Below are positions 8,022 through 17,333 of a stretch of DNA of 64,000 nt, one piece after another; position 1 is the first letter of the stretch; each line of letters begins with the position of its first letter. A program made the translations under genes and the position numbers. The stretch lies in NCBI GenBank assembly GCA_024760505.1, contig CP058931.1, positions 2,428,001-2,492,000 of the forward strand, written 5' to 3'. Below the pieces are notes generated by a model. The model worked only from the letters and a program-made list of their open reading frames with translations, was not told the origin of the DNA and ran no database searches. This DNA is from Nitrospira sp. Lineage in GTDB: Bacteria; Nitrospirota; Nitrospiria; Nitrospirales; UBA8639.

Positions 8022-9629
8022 TCAGAGCGGATAGATCTTATGGACCCATTGCATGACTTTATGAAGTTCAGATTCGGTCATGGCGGCGCGGGATTTCCGA
8101 AACTTCGAATAGACCGCCCGATTGACCGTCCCATGTGACAGTTTCCGCGATTGCTCGTGCGCGCGGACATGCTGTTCGATTGTTTTTCGCAATCGATCTA
8201 ATCGTTCTTTCGGGGTCTCCTGATGGATTTCTGTTTGGCCCTGTGTCGCCAGGTTTGCCCACAACCCCTGATTTCGCATTTCAAGGACGCCGGACCGCAG
8301 GGGTTGGATGCTTGATTCCGATCGATCCATCGGGAGGAGGCCCTGTGCATCGGGGTATGCCCCTTCTCCGGGGATCTGTGTTGATGAAGGACTGTTGGCG
8401 ATTGCGGTTGTGCGTTGGGACAGAATGTATCCCAGACATTCCCGGAATGGCCGGTCGTCCGGAGCGTAAATATAGGCCCGTTGCTCGGCATAAAGTCCCG
8501 CCAGCGGATCCATGCGTGTGGCTCGATGAACGACCTGTTCGATCCATGGCTTGGTCCTGATATGGGTCAAGCAGATAAGATGGGTGATGGCCGGCACATC
8601 CAGGCCTTCATAGGCCATGGCCACCGTAATCAGGCAGTCCACGGCTCCGCTACCCTGTCGTTTAAACGCTTTGATGGCCTGATAGGCTGCCGTGGAATCC
8701 TCACTCGTGGCAATTCTGGCAGGCACGCCTCGTTCCTGGAGCCAGGCCGTATACTTTTGCGCCTGCTCAATGTTCGCGGCCACCACCAGCAGCTTCGATC
8801 GGGAATGGGTGGTGCGATGTACCTGCCAATCCTTCACGCCTGTGCTCAAGAGTTCCAGGGCTGCTTCCGTCTTCAGTGCCGTCAGGAGTGCCGCTGCCGT
8901 CTGTTTCCCGGCATGCGCCAGGCTCTCGACATGGTGCTCGGTTCCCTGAGCGTCCAACCAGGTTGCCTGACAGTTCGCGTAATGGACGGTCAAATCAATG
9001 CAGGCCTGTTCGCGCAGGGCATCGGCTAAGGTGTAGTGGATGACGGCTCGGGATTCCGTGCTGTCCCAGTCAAGCCGGTTTCCCCGGTCGGTGGTCGAAT
9101 ACGGCAGAAAGGCTATTGGTGTGCCTTCACCACGTTCGAAGGTCCCGCTCATCAACACTCGCAGAACCGCCCGGTCATAGAGTGGCTGAATGGCCTCATG
9201 CCACAGTCCCCCCTCTTCGAGATGGTGAGGTTCGTCCAGAACGAGGATATACCGCTTGCGGCGGAATTCTTTGGCGTTGATTTTTCGGGTATCGGCAGCC
9301 AGGGCCTGATAGGTCGTGACATAGGCCGCACATCCTCTTGTTGGATGTTCCTGGTTGGTGGTCATCATGGCCTCCAGCCGATGGCCTAAGAGAGCCCGGT
9401 GGCTGGGATCCTGGAAACCTCGCGCACCCTGGTCCTGTAAGACACTGCGAGGGACAATCCAGCACAGGGCGTCGGCAATGGCTGGAATCAAGCGGGAGGC
9501 CAGGATCTGAGGCAGCAGGCTTTTTCCGCCACCGGGTGTAACAGCACAGACAATGTCTGTCAGACCCCGCCCCTCTAGAATTTGGTCGCAGATGTCCGCT
9601 AATTCCTTCTGGTGCCGCCGTAGCTCCAT
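8022..9629 (-). CDS. DEAD/DEAH-type SF2 helicase
   Basis: A 535-residue superfamily 2 helicase/translocase. RecA domain 1 has Walker A TPGGGKS (31-37), a Walker B DEPHH (Asp132-His135; DEPH is an unusual form of DExH) and the coupling motif SGT. Domain 2 shows a DCLITVAMAYEGLDVP motif V and QVVHRATRMD as motif VI with the arginine finger. Residues after about 400 have no known domain and are rich in Q, R and E. The layout resembles phage- or island-borne helicases. It starts two bases after the zinc-ribbon gene stop and precedes rbgA, so the three form an operon. Confidence 0.88.
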   Translation of the reverse strand: MELRRHQKELADICDQILEGRGLTDIVCAVTPGGGKSLLPQILASRLIPAIADALCWIVPRSVLQDQGARGFQDPSHRALLGHRLEAMMTTNQEHPTRGCAAYVTTYQALAADTRKINAKEFRRKRYILVLDEPHHLEEGGLWHEAIQPLYDRAVLRVLMSGTFERGEGTPIAFLPYSTTDRGNRLDWDSTESRAVIHYTLADALREQACIDLTVHYANCQATWLDAQGTEHHVESLAHAGKQTAAALLTALKTEAALELLSTGVKDWQVHRTTHSRSKLLVVAANIEQAQKYTAWLQERGVPARIATSEDSTAAYQAIKAFKRQGSGAVDCLITVAMAYEGLDVPAITHLICLTHIRTKPWIEQVVHRATRMDPLAGLYAEQRAYIYAPDDRPFRECLGYILSQRTTAIANSPSSTQIPGEGAYPDAQGLLPMDRSESSIQPLRSGVLEMRNQGLWANLATQGQTEIHQETPKERLDRLRKTIEQHVRAHEQSRKLSHGTVNRAVYSKFRKSRAAMTESELHKVMQWVHKIYPL

Positions 9630-9631
9630 GC

Positions 9632-9856
9632 TTATCCCTCGGCCATCTCCAGCGGTGTCCTGGGATGCTCAGGGATGCGACGGGCTTTGCCCTTCTGGGA
9701 TGGAGGAACGGGCGATTTCGAGCGATTACTCGCGCTAACGGGATCCTCAATATTACCGCATTGGAGGCAACGGTCCATGAGGACTAACTGACTACTGCCT
9801 TCTCTATCATAGACGGATTCTTTCACAATCAGTCCGCCACATCGCTTACAGGCCAT
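9632..9856 (-). CDS. Small zinc-ribbon protein preceding the helicase
   Basis: A 74-residue protein with two CxxC knuckles, CKRC at residues 3-6 and CLQC in the middle, separated by about 25 residues: a typical zinc ribbon. The C-terminal third is basic and proline-rich. The start was placed at the ATG complementary to 9854-9856 because GAAAGGAAAG lies seven bases upstream; the longer open frame reaching 10153 has no site. Its stop lies two bases from the helicase ATG, so it is coupled to it and may be its accessory factor. Confidence 0.75.
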   Translation of the reverse strand: MACKRCGGLIVKESVYDREGSSQLVLMDRCLQCGNIEDPVSASNRSKSPVPPSQKGKARRIPEHPRTPLEMAEG

Positions 9857-10797
9857 AAAGAACTTTCCTTTCTTTAAAAAGACATGTGTTGTGACAGGGT
9901 GGTGCCTCATGCTGTTCGAGTCCTTCCCTGAGATTTTCCCTGATCTGATGTCGGGCATTACCGACGACTGAAGCCCGAAACCACCCCTATTGAGAAACAG
10001 GCGACCGATACAAAAGTGACAGAGGGGTACCGGAAGGTTTTTTGTTCCCCACTCCTCTGTGAACCATTGAGAAAATTGCAATTGATGATTGTGAAATGCA
10101 CATGGAGAGCGAAGCGGTTTTCCCTCTCTTAGGGATCCAACTGTTGGTGGCATGGACCCGGAAACACTGGGTCAGTGTCACGCTCTTTGCCGGCATGTGG
10201 CCATACTCATAAAGGCCACCGTAGGGGAATTACCTGATCTGTACCAATTTCTGCCTTTGCCTTTCGTGAATATCGTTGAACAAGTGAGAACCTTTCCACA
10301 CGGGGACTACTTCAGGATGGATAGACATACCCAAAATGTCGACAATTTGCAATCGAATAATGACGCGCTGCCTTAAAAATTGAGCGATCCGTAGGATCGT
10401 AATTCCAATTGACATTCCGTAGAAGGGCTGAGATCTCTTTCGAACGTAGGGGATGGATTGTAAACCCATCCTGTGCAGGAGGCCAAGGCCCTGGGAATTT
10501 TGCCTGCCCTCCATCCCGTAGAAGGGGTAGAGGTGTCAAAGGTTCGTTACGCATTGCCAGGAGGTTCGATCATGCGGTAGGCTCCCCCTCCCTGTTACGG
10601 ATCAGCGTCCGCTCCCCTCGTCATTGCGAGATGCACGCCCTCCCTGACATGCATGCCAATTTCATGAAGATGGTCCAAGGCCACTCTTGGCCATGACACA
10701 CTGAAATCGTTGGCGCCGTATCTGTGTTTCGGGGCGTGGTTTGTGCGCCCTATGTCTTGAGATTCTTTGAGAAGATTGCCATTTAAGGAGAAGAGCG
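9857..10797. other. Long intergenic region with inverted repeats, no clear gene
   Basis: About 940 bases where all frames are short or look like chance. It contains a perfect palindrome cgatccgtaggatcg near 10383-10397 and a hairpin ggatgg...ccatcc near 10451-10471, with another inverted piece ggccaaggcc just after. These could be parts of a non-coding RNA or decayed repeat upstream of the Cys/His gene. I see no family match. Confidence 0.35.
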
Positions 10798-10965
10798 ATG
10801 CCAAAAGCGAAACGAGAAAAGAATTGTTATGTGTGTGAGAATGCGGATTTAATTCGAATGAGTTTTATGACCTGCCGGCAATGCGCCCGTCATTTTTGTA
10901 GCCGTCATGGTGACCCAAAATTGGATGAATGTACCAATTGTCTTGAGGGCGATGAGGAAACCTAG
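10798..10965 (+). CDS. 55-residue Cys/His-rich mini-protein (copy 2)
   Basis: A 55-residue paralogue of the product at 6835. The two share the MP.AKREK start, C-x2-C at residues 10-13, C-x2-C at 26-29, then RHFC..HGDP..DEC..CLEG.EET, so all metal-ligand positions are kept while about 40% of other residues differ. The ATG lies behind AAGGAGA. Such conservation between diverged copies argues for function. Probably a small zinc-binding adaptor; the role is unknown. Confidence 0.75.
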   Translation: MPKAKREKNCYVCENADLIRMSFMTCRQCARHFCSRHGDPKLDECTNCLEGDEET

Positions 10966-10981
10966 ACCGGCTCAACGATAG

Positions 10982-11125
10982 TTGGGTCTGTCCCTTCTCA
11001 AGCAAGGAGCATTGGACCGGGCCATGCAGGAACTGAGATTGACCTTACGGTTCAATCCGTACGATAACCAGGCGAATGAAGCGCTCAGCAGTGTGCTGCT
11101 CAGGAGAGACCATCATCTGGACTGA
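10982..11125 (+). pseudogene. Remnant of a TPR protein
   Basis: Forty-seven codons following a TAG read LGLSLLKQGALDRAMQEL and continue with a second helix of LRFNPYDNQAN type. This is the LG-Y/L...G..D.A...L...L..NP pattern of a tetratricopeptide repeat, ending in TGA. There is no good ribosome-binding site and no more repeats before it, so it looks like the tail of a lost TPR gene rather than a small gene. Confidence 0.4.
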
Positions 11126-11386
11126 CTGGCGTTCAGATGCTTGGTCTCCATCCCATGGAAATCACTAACATTCACCTTACCTCTGACGTCAATCATCTTT
11201 TCACGCCTCCTCCATATTCTTTAAACTAAGCGGGCATTCGGCCGCTCCTCTCCGATTCGACCTGTTCTTCTCTGACACCTTATGGAGAGTGGACAGGGTA
11301 GGACTTCGGTAATCTTTGCCAAATGTATGGTGTAGAGCCATTTATCTTAATCTGCAGGGTTAACGGCAACGACGGTCAGAAAATCT
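11126..11386. other. Intergenic region upstream of LCAT-like gene
   Basis: About 260 bases without an open frame of interest. It presumably holds the promoter of the lipoprotein gene, but no convincing -35/-10 pair stands out. Confidence 0.3.
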
Positions 11387-12721
11387 ATGGGTATCTCTGA
11401 TGCATTACGCACACGGAGTGGTTTTCCGATTACCGCGATTGCCATTCGAATACTACCATTCTTCCTGAAATTTCTGTTTGTATTACTGCTGATCATGCCG
11501 CTGTCCGGATGTAGTCGGCACCCTGTCACCAAGCCGGATCATGCTCCCAACGCTGGATCGGCGATTATTGTGGTGCCGGGGTATTACGGCACGCGTTTAG
11601 TCCGCGAAGCGGATCGCAGCTTGGTATTCATTTCCCTCCCCCAAGCATTGTTCGGTCGTCAATCGTTAACTCTTCCCGTCCCTGATTTGGGATTTGAGGG
11701 GACGATCAATTTGCAACCCGATGGCATTCTTGATGAGGTTCGAGTTATGCCGCTTGTCTACTCCATTGACGTTTATGGATCCCTGCTGGACCGACTACGG
11801 GTTTCCAAACATACGGGCGGGGAGGTGATTCCCTTTACGTATGATTGGCGGGGGGACCTGATGGATGCCGTGAGAAGTTTTGATGGCCTTATCCGCAGAC
11901 TTCGGGACCAAGGGAAAAAAGATATTTCTGTTGTTGCGCATAGTATGGGTGGCCTGATTGTCAGCTACTATTTACGATATGGCACTCAGGATATCGATAC
12001 TGCCGTGGAGACCTGGGAGGGAGCAGGGGAGATCAGCCGCGTGGTGATGGCCGGGGTGCCATTCCTTGGAGCCATGAACTCGTTTCGAAACATGAACTAC
12101 GGGGCGACCTTTGGTTGGAACTCCTCTCTGCTCAGCTACGAGGCTTATGCGTCTTTCCCGGCCAGTTACTATCTCTTACCGGTTGCCGATTCCGATGAAC
12201 TGCTTACTCCGGAACTGAAGCCCTTACACGGGGTGATCAGAAATGCCGGACAGTGGCGACAGTCCGAATGGGGGCTGCTCAAGAATAAACAAACCTTATC
12301 CAAAGAAATCGTTGATGGGCGTGCCGCCTACCTGTCCTTTTGGCTTCGTCGATCGGAACAGTTTTTGGAACGGCTTCACGCACCTCTCTCTACGCCAAGC
12401 CCCCATCAACCATCCCTTCTGTACCAGTATGCGACAGGCACATCGACCTTGGCCAAAGGGGTGTGGACGGGAAACCCTGGGAAGGGCCCTGATTCCTTGT
12501 TGTTTGAGGATCCCGACCCGGTAGCCGCAGGTCCTGCAGGGAATCATCCCACTGTCTATGCGGATGGAGATGGAACGGTGACGGTGTCATCCGCTTGGCT
12601 TCCGGCAGCCTATCGTCAGAGCTTTCACCCCACCATACGGGACTATGAAGTTGGACATACCGAATTGGTCACGACCCCCGATATTCAAGACGACATCATA
12701 AAATTTCTCGAAAGACGGTAG
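11387..12721 (+). CDS. LCAT/lipase-like lipoprotein acyltransferase
   Basis: A 444-residue protein of the lecithin:cholesterol acyltransferase-like alpha/beta hydrolase family (PF02450). The signal peptide ends in LSGC (Cys42), so it should be a lipoprotein. The core has the oxyanion loop VVPGYYGTRL, a lid region, the nucleophile elbow AHSMGG with Ser186, the acid in ADGDGTV and the base in VGHTELV. Such enzymes hydrolyse or transfer acyl chains of phospholipids in the envelope. A methionine at codon 34 (MPLSGC) is too close to the lipobox to be the start. The next gene follows on the same strand after 74 bases. Confidence 0.85.
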   Translation: MGISDALRTRSGFPITAIAIRILPFFLKFLFVLLLIMPLSGCSRHPVTKPDHAPNAGSAIIVVPGYYGTRLVREADRSLVFISLPQALFGRQSLTLPVPDLGFEGTINLQPDGILDEVRVMPLVYSIDVYGSLLDRLRVSKHTGGEVIPFTYDWRGDLMDAVRSFDGLIRRLRDQGKKDISVVAHSMGGLIVSYYLRYGTQDIDTAVETWEGAGEISRVVMAGVPFLGAMNSFRNMNYGATFGWNSSLLSYEAYASFPASYYLLPVADSDELLTPELKPLHGVIRNAGQWRQSEWGLLKNKQTLSKEIVDGRAAYLSFWLRRSEQFLERLHAPLSTPSPHQPSLLYQYATGTSTLAKGVWTGNPGKGPDSLLFEDPDPVAAGPAGNHPTVYADGDGTVTVSSAWLPAAYRQSFHPTIRDYEVGHTELVTTPDIQDDIIKFLERR

Positions 12722-12795
12722 TACGCCATGGGCTATCCTGGTCACCTCTTTTCTCACTGCGGGTTCCATGAACTTGTCTTGACGACCTCTGCCGC

Positions 12796-14040
12796 ATGAA
12801 TCTTTCCCTGTTCATTTTGCTGGGTGTTTATCTGGTCATTGCATGCCGGAAAATCGGTGGCATCCCTGTGAAGATCTGGCAGGCCATGACTGCCGGCGCC
12901 CTATTGGTTCTGATGACCGGCCAGATTTCCCCTCTTGCGGCCATACAGGCCATCAATCCGGATGTGATGGTATTTTTGCTCGGGATGTTTGTGATTGGGG
13001 AGGCGTTGATTCTTAGCGGATACCTGTCCTCGCTCGCCTACGGGATCTTGCATCGGGTGAAATCAGCTGATGGGTTGGTCCTGATGATCCTATTCGGGGC
13101 AGGGCTCACTTCTGCGGTGTTGATGAACGATACGTTGGCTATCGTCGGGACGCCTTTGGTGCTGCGTTTAGCCCGTGAACATCGCCTCGAACCCCGCTTG
13201 CTCCTCATGACGTTAGCCGTGGCCGTGACGACCGGGAGCGTGTTGAGCCCGATCGGGAACCCTCAAAATCTCTTGATTGCGATTGACGGGCCGGTTCCCT
13301 CTCCCTTTCTGACTTTTCTTCAGGCACTGGCGCTTCCCACTTTTCTCAATTTGGTGTTGGCATATGTGGTCTTACGGGTCATGTGGCCGACGGCGTTTCA
13401 CGCCACCACTCTCGTGCATAATGTGGTGGCCATAAGCGATCCTGCCCTGGCGCGCTTGGCCCGTCTGGCACTGTTCGTGATAATCGGCCTGATTGCGGTG
13501 AAGATCGGGTGTGTGTCTCTGGCTGTGCCGCTGGAGTTTCCGTTGAGCTATCTGGCCATGGCGGCCGCGTTGCCTTTGCTGGTGTGTAGTCGACGGCGTC
13601 TGGAATTGCTGCGGCAGGTGGATTGGTCCACACTGCTCTTTTTTGCCGCGATGTTCGTCTTAATGGCGAGTGTCTGGCAGACGGGAGTATTCCAGGAGTG
13701 GACAGCGCACCTGCAGATGGACCTCACCTCCCTGCCTTCCATTCTTGGTCTCAGTATCATTCTGAGCCAACTGATTTCGAATGTCCCGTTGGTGGCCTTA
13801 TATCTGCCTCTGGTGTCCGAGGCCGGTGGTTCCCTTATGGGCCTTCTGGCTTTGGCTGTCGGAAGTACGATTGCGGGTAATCTGATGATTCTTGCTGCGG
13901 CCAGTAATGTGATTATTATCCAGCGGGCGGAGCAGGAAGGTTACACCTTGAGTTTCAGGACTTTTGCTTGGATCGGAGTGCCGTTGACGATTCTCCAAAT
14001 GCTGGTCTATGCCGTGTTTCTTGAATGGGGTGTGGGGTAG
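12796..14040 (+). CDS. Ion transporter superfamily membrane protein (ArsB/NhaD/CitM-like)
   Basis: A 414-residue inner-membrane permease with about 10-12 spans. Its architecture fits the IT superfamily: a first half with NPDVMVFLLGMFVIGEAL, the re-entrant MNDTLAIVGTPLV and SPIGNPQN loop, and a second half with SQLISNVPLVALYLPL that mirrors it. The GNPQN and SNVP motifs are shared by ArsB, NhaD and citrate/sulfate permeases, so the substrate could be arsenite, Na+/H+ or a carboxylate; no ars or cit gene adjoins to decide. The start ATG 12796 is preceded by weak sites. Confidence 0.85.
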   Translation: MNLSLFILLGVYLVIACRKIGGIPVKIWQAMTAGALLVLMTGQISPLAAIQAINPDVMVFLLGMFVIGEALILSGYLSSLAYGILHRVKSADGLVLMILFGAGLTSAVLMNDTLAIVGTPLVLRLAREHRLEPRLLLMTLAVAVTTGSVLSPIGNPQNLLIAIDGPVPSPFLTFLQALALPTFLNLVLAYVVLRVMWPTAFHATTLVHNVVAISDPALARLARLALFVIIGLIAVKIGCVSLAVPLEFPLSYLAMAAALPLLVCSRRRLELLRQVDWSTLLFFAAMFVLMASVWQTGVFQEWTAHLQMDLTSLPSILGLSIILSQLISNVPLVALYLPLVSEAGGSLMGLLALAVGSTIAGNLMILAAASNVIIIQRAEQEGYTLSFRTFAWIGVPLTILQMLVYAVFLEWGVG

Positions 14041-14105
14041 GTGAGTGTTGCAGAAAGCTCCATCACCCGCTTCGTGCGTTACAGCGATGCTGTGCGGCAA
14101 AACAT

Positions 14106-14456
14106 TTACGGTGAGAGTACCCGGATGTAATGCACCAGGTCCAGGACCTGTTCATCGGTGAAGGTGTCCGCCCAGCCATGCATTTCGCCTCCCCCTTTTT
14201 TGATTATGGAAAAGAGTTCCTGATCGGTTTTGGCCTGTGTCATTTGCGAGGTCAAATTGGCAGGATCCTGTTCCAGGAAAGGACGTAGGACGCCTCTCCC
14301 GTCCCTCTGAGGACCATGGCAATCTTGACAATATTGTTGAAAGAGCGTTTTGCCCGGTTGGGCCTGCTCTTCCATGGCAAGAGCCGGGAGAAAGGGTATC
14401 AGGCTCATGATCGTCGAGACGATGATCGCTCCCACAGATGAGTGCAAAGGTTTCAT
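14106..14456 (-). CDS. Monohaem c-type cytochrome
   Basis: A 116-residue periplasmic cytochrome c. The signal peptide MKPLHSSVGAII... ends near LPALA. The haem site is CQDCH (Cys43, Cys46, His47) and GGGEMHGW supplies the probable axial Met. The frame is open further upstream: a GTG at 14528 lies about eight bases after AAGGAGG and would add 24 residues before the signal sequence, so the true start is uncertain. It resembles the product at 15190 (MHGW...., YIR..P end). It probably carries electrons in a periplasmic respiratory chain. Confidence 0.85.
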   Translation of the reverse strand: MKPLHSSVGAIIVSTIMSLIPFLPALAMEEQAQPGKTLFQQYCQDCHGPQRDGRGVLRPFLEQDPANLTSQMTQAKTDQELFSIIKKGGGEMHGWADTFTDEQVLDLVHYIRVLSP

Positions 14457-14615
14457 TTTGATTACAATCAAGATAAAGGGTTCAGAGCCCCACATCTTCA
14501 AAAATCTTTGGGGCCTATCCATTGTCACCCCAGAGGCCTCCTTGCCATTTGGCACCTCCTGTTCCACTGGGAACCTTTTTGCTTCGGGGTAAAACTAATC
14601 CGCCGCGGTTAGGGT

Positions 14616-15056
14616 CTATTCCTTTTTCTTGATGAGTACCGCAGACCGTACCGAACCGCCACCGGTCTCCACATTCACAAAAATTATTCCTGTGGAAAGG
14701 TTGTCGGGCGCCGTTGCTTCTATTCTCTCATTTCCCTTGAGGGTAAAATCTTTCGCATTTTCGTACCCGAACGTGACCGAGTGCAGGCATTCCTTTTTTT
14801 GTCCAAAATCTTCTCCAATGATGACCACTTTAGCACCTGCCTGAAACTCATCGGGTTCAATTTTTGTAATTTTTGGCCGGCGGCTTGGGTCGCAAACCGG
14901 ATCCGCCTTGATTGTTTCCTCACTAGAGACCAAAGGTGATTCGGTGGTGGCCATTTGGGAGGGAAGGCCTGATTGGGCCTTTGCCTCGGTCATCCATAGG
15001 TTGTCGAATCCGGCAAGGGGTCCCATCATGATAAGGAGTAGAATTGTGAGTCTCAT
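14616..15056 (-). CDS. Exported IPT/TIG-domain protein
   Basis: A 146-residue secreted protein. The signal peptide begins MRLTILLLIMM and ends near AKAQS. Residues about 65-140 form one IPT/TIG immunoglobulin-like beta sandwich: PKITKIEPDEFQAGAKVVIIGEDFG, then ... GGGSVRSAVLIKK. Two cysteines (near 58 and 92) may pair. Start was set at ATG 15056 because AGAGGA lies nearby; the longer frame lacks support. It lies between two cytochrome genes on the same strand, with 130-160 base gaps, so co-regulation is possible. Confidence 0.8.
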   Translation of the reverse strand: MRLTILLLIMMGPLAGFDNLWMTEAKAQSGLPSQMATTESPLVSSEETIKADPVCDPSRRPKITKIEPDEFQAGAKVVIIGEDFGQKKECLHSVTFGYENAKDFTLKGNERIEATAPDNLSTGIIFVNVETGGGSVRSAVLIKKKE

Positions 15057-15189
15057 AGGAATTCCTCTCTGGTATAAAAATGAGAAACAAGCCATACCTT
15101 TTCAAGAATGTTGTATTTAACCCTGAGTGAATCCCCTAAAGCTAGACCTTTTTTAAAGATTCATGGCGGTGTCCTTTCCCTACCTAATT

Positions 15190-15555
15190 TTATGGCGCCG
15201 AAGGTTCATAAGGCGCTATTCGTCTGATGTAGGCGGTGACCGCGCGAATTTCTTCGACACTGAGTTTGTCCCACCACCCGTGCATAGGACTGAAGGCCAG
15301 TCCCCAGATGATTGCTGAACGGAGGTCCATCTCCGATTTGGCCCGGGATTCCACACGTTGAAAATTGGCGGGCGGGACGACGAGCGCGGCAGCGTCCGGT
15401 CCATCGCCTTTTCCCTGGATACCGTGGCACCTCACGCAGTGGGCTTGATATACAACCTCGCCTTGTAAGGGATCAACTTGCGGTTCCTGGGCCCCAGTGG
15501 GGATGGCCCACCCGATCAGCAGTATCAGACTCCAAACCATGATGCGGGATTTCAT
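15190..15555 (-). CDS. Monohaem c-type cytochrome
   Basis: A 121-residue periplasmic cytochrome c with signal peptide MKSRIMVWSLILLIGW...TGA. The haem motif is CVRCH (Cys40, Cys43, His44), followed by GKGDGPDA typical of the class, and SPMHGWW gives the probable axial Met. The start ATG at 15555 is preceded by AAGGAGA; the open frame above it lies inside the next gene and is not used. It is a paralogue of the 14106 cytochrome (similar C-terminal YIRRIAP). Probable electron carrier; partner unknown. Confidence 0.88.
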   Translation of the reverse strand: MKSRIMVWSLILLIGWAIPTGAQEPQVDPLQGEVVYQAHCVRCHGIQGKGDGPDAAALVVPPANFQRVESRAKSEMDLRSAIIWGLAFSPMHGWWDKLSVEEIRAVTAYIRRIAPYEPSAP

Positions 15556-15625
15556 AAGATGTCTCTCCTTGTGAATGTCAACAGAGCATAATCGGGTGAA
15601 GCCAGGGATGCGAAAGCGGTCCGCT

Positions 15626-16231
15626 TTATTTTTTAGTTTGGGATGTTTTGGATTTTTGGCGCGGGCGTACCGGGCGCTTGGGGCCTTGCCATTCGACTCT
15701 CGCCAATTTGTCTTTATGTGACCATTGGTAGGTGATCTTTCCTTTGAAAGCCCGATCGAGATGTTTGCCCAGGCGTTGGGCAAAGTGTTCGGTGGTTGTT
15801 TCGATATCCGCTCCGTCAGGACGTGTGCGAATGGCCATGATCCGTTCCAGAGGATTGTTGCGACTCGCCTGACTTTCCTCGTTATGAATGAGACCTAAGA
15901 CCTCAGCTTTGTGTGTGCCCCAGTTCGGCCAGTGAATGGCGAGATAGCCTTCCGCGTAGCCGTCTCGTAATTTCCGGCAGGCAGGACAGACAAAACTCTG
16001 TGGAACCATGACTTGCCTGGTTGGTTTTTTGGGGGCACCTGCGGTTGATTTGGACGAACGAGGCGACGACGTTCCTGGAAGGCTCCAACGTTTTCGGTGA
16101 TACACGGCCTGACATTCCGGACATTGAAGGAATCCCTTGGGGGCCGCTTTCATTGAATAGGGATCATCCCCTGTCAGTTCTTTCTTCTTGTACGATGTGG
16201 AATAACCTAGCCGTTTTGATATTGCCATCAT
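15626..16231 (-). CDS. Zinc-ribbon protein, possibly BCAM0308 family
   Basis: A 201-residue cytoplasmic protein with CPECQAVYHRKRW (residues about 37-49) and CPACRKLRDGYAEGYL (about 83-98), each CxxC pair making one half of a zinc ribbon. The later ETTTEHFAQRLGKHLDRAF helix and a lysine-rich tail match my memory of BCAM0308 family proteins (zinc-binding, function unknown). The start is at ATG 16231 or 16228. The gene sits upstream of the cytochrome set on the same strand, with a 70-base gap. Confidence 0.7.
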   Translation of the reverse strand: MMAISKRLGYSTSYKKKELTGDDPYSMKAAPKGFLQCPECQAVYHRKRWSLPGTSSPRSSKSTAGAPKKPTRQVMVPQSFVCPACRKLRDGYAEGYLAIHWPNWGTHKAEVLGLIHNEESQASRNNPLERIMAIRTRPDGADIETTTEHFAQRLGKHLDRAFKGKITYQWSHKDKLARVEWQGPKRPVRPRQKSKTSQTKK

Positions 16232-17333
16232 TAGTGCCTCGCTTTTTGTAAAAATTTATTCCCCGTGTGACGCCAATCTTTAACAAATCCAAGATTCATG
16301 CCGCCGTTTGTGAGCGAATCTTTCTGTATAGGAAAGAACGAAAATGTTAGCCACAAGAAAAAAAATGATGTCGTTGACTATTTATTGAATGAGAAGGCAG
16401 GTTGAAAATGTCCCATCCTGCCACATAGCGAAAGCGTTCATCCGTCCCACTTTGCCCCAATCCACCATAGTGGAGGTAAATGATTTTTCTACTCATGTTT
16501 GTTGAACTTGGAAAGGGAGCTGTCCCGTCAGACAGCTTGCCAATGGCGGGATATGGCCCACCGTCGGTTTAAATCGCAGACTTTAGAATGTCACGGGTGG
16601 TGTCAAGTTGCGGGGTGAGAGCTTTTATCTGGGCTTCGTGGGAGCGGCGCTGATATATGAGGTGTCTTGCTTGGGGAGAAAGGCACAATATTATTATTGG
16701 ATCCATGTCTCATTCACGGTTAAGAAAAGTCGAATAATCAGTTCGCCCGATAGGGAACCGACGGCTGTTGCCACCGGCGCTGACAACAGGATGCCGATGA
16801 AAATGATGAAGAGAAACCTCATGAAGCGCTTCTTCTTCTGATGATTGCCGTACCGTACAGATTGATTGTTGGATGATCTCATTGGGCTTTTCCATTATTT
16901 TCTTGGGTGCCAATAGGCCAGGTGAAATCCAAATGATTTCCGATTCCATGGAGCGCCGTAGTGACTACAATTTATAGCCGGGGTGAGACGGACAAGAACA
17001 TGCCTCAAAAGATGGAGAATGATGGTCTCGTGTGTGCTCGCTAAGAAGCCTGGCCAAGGTTCGGGATTGAGTGGAGGCAAACCGGATAGAGGTTTGGGAA
17101 AGTACAGATAGAAACTGACAAAGAGAATAGTGAAGAGCCGGATTCGCTTCTCGGCTTGGTTTTTTAGATGATTGGCCACACCGGTTGGCGGGGTAATCGC
17201 TCTGTGTTCCTATTCGACATCTACAAGGGGGCGGGGAGGAAGACCGGATCGTTCTCTGGTCGGCGGTTAGGAAGGGAGGGTCTGTTGCGTCGTTTTCGAA
17301 AGTTGTTCTTGAGAACCGAGGGACCGCTTGAGC
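16232..17333. other. Long intergenic region, possibly one small membrane ORF
   Basis: About 1.1 kb without a recognisable gene. The best candidate is a minus-strand frame at 16694-16822 for about 42 residues, MRFLFIIFIGILLSAP..., which has one hydrophobic span but only a weak AGAAGAAG site. A second minus frame at 16895-17179 has one hydrophobic stretch and no known match. I found no strong terminator or structured RNA. Confidence 0.35.
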
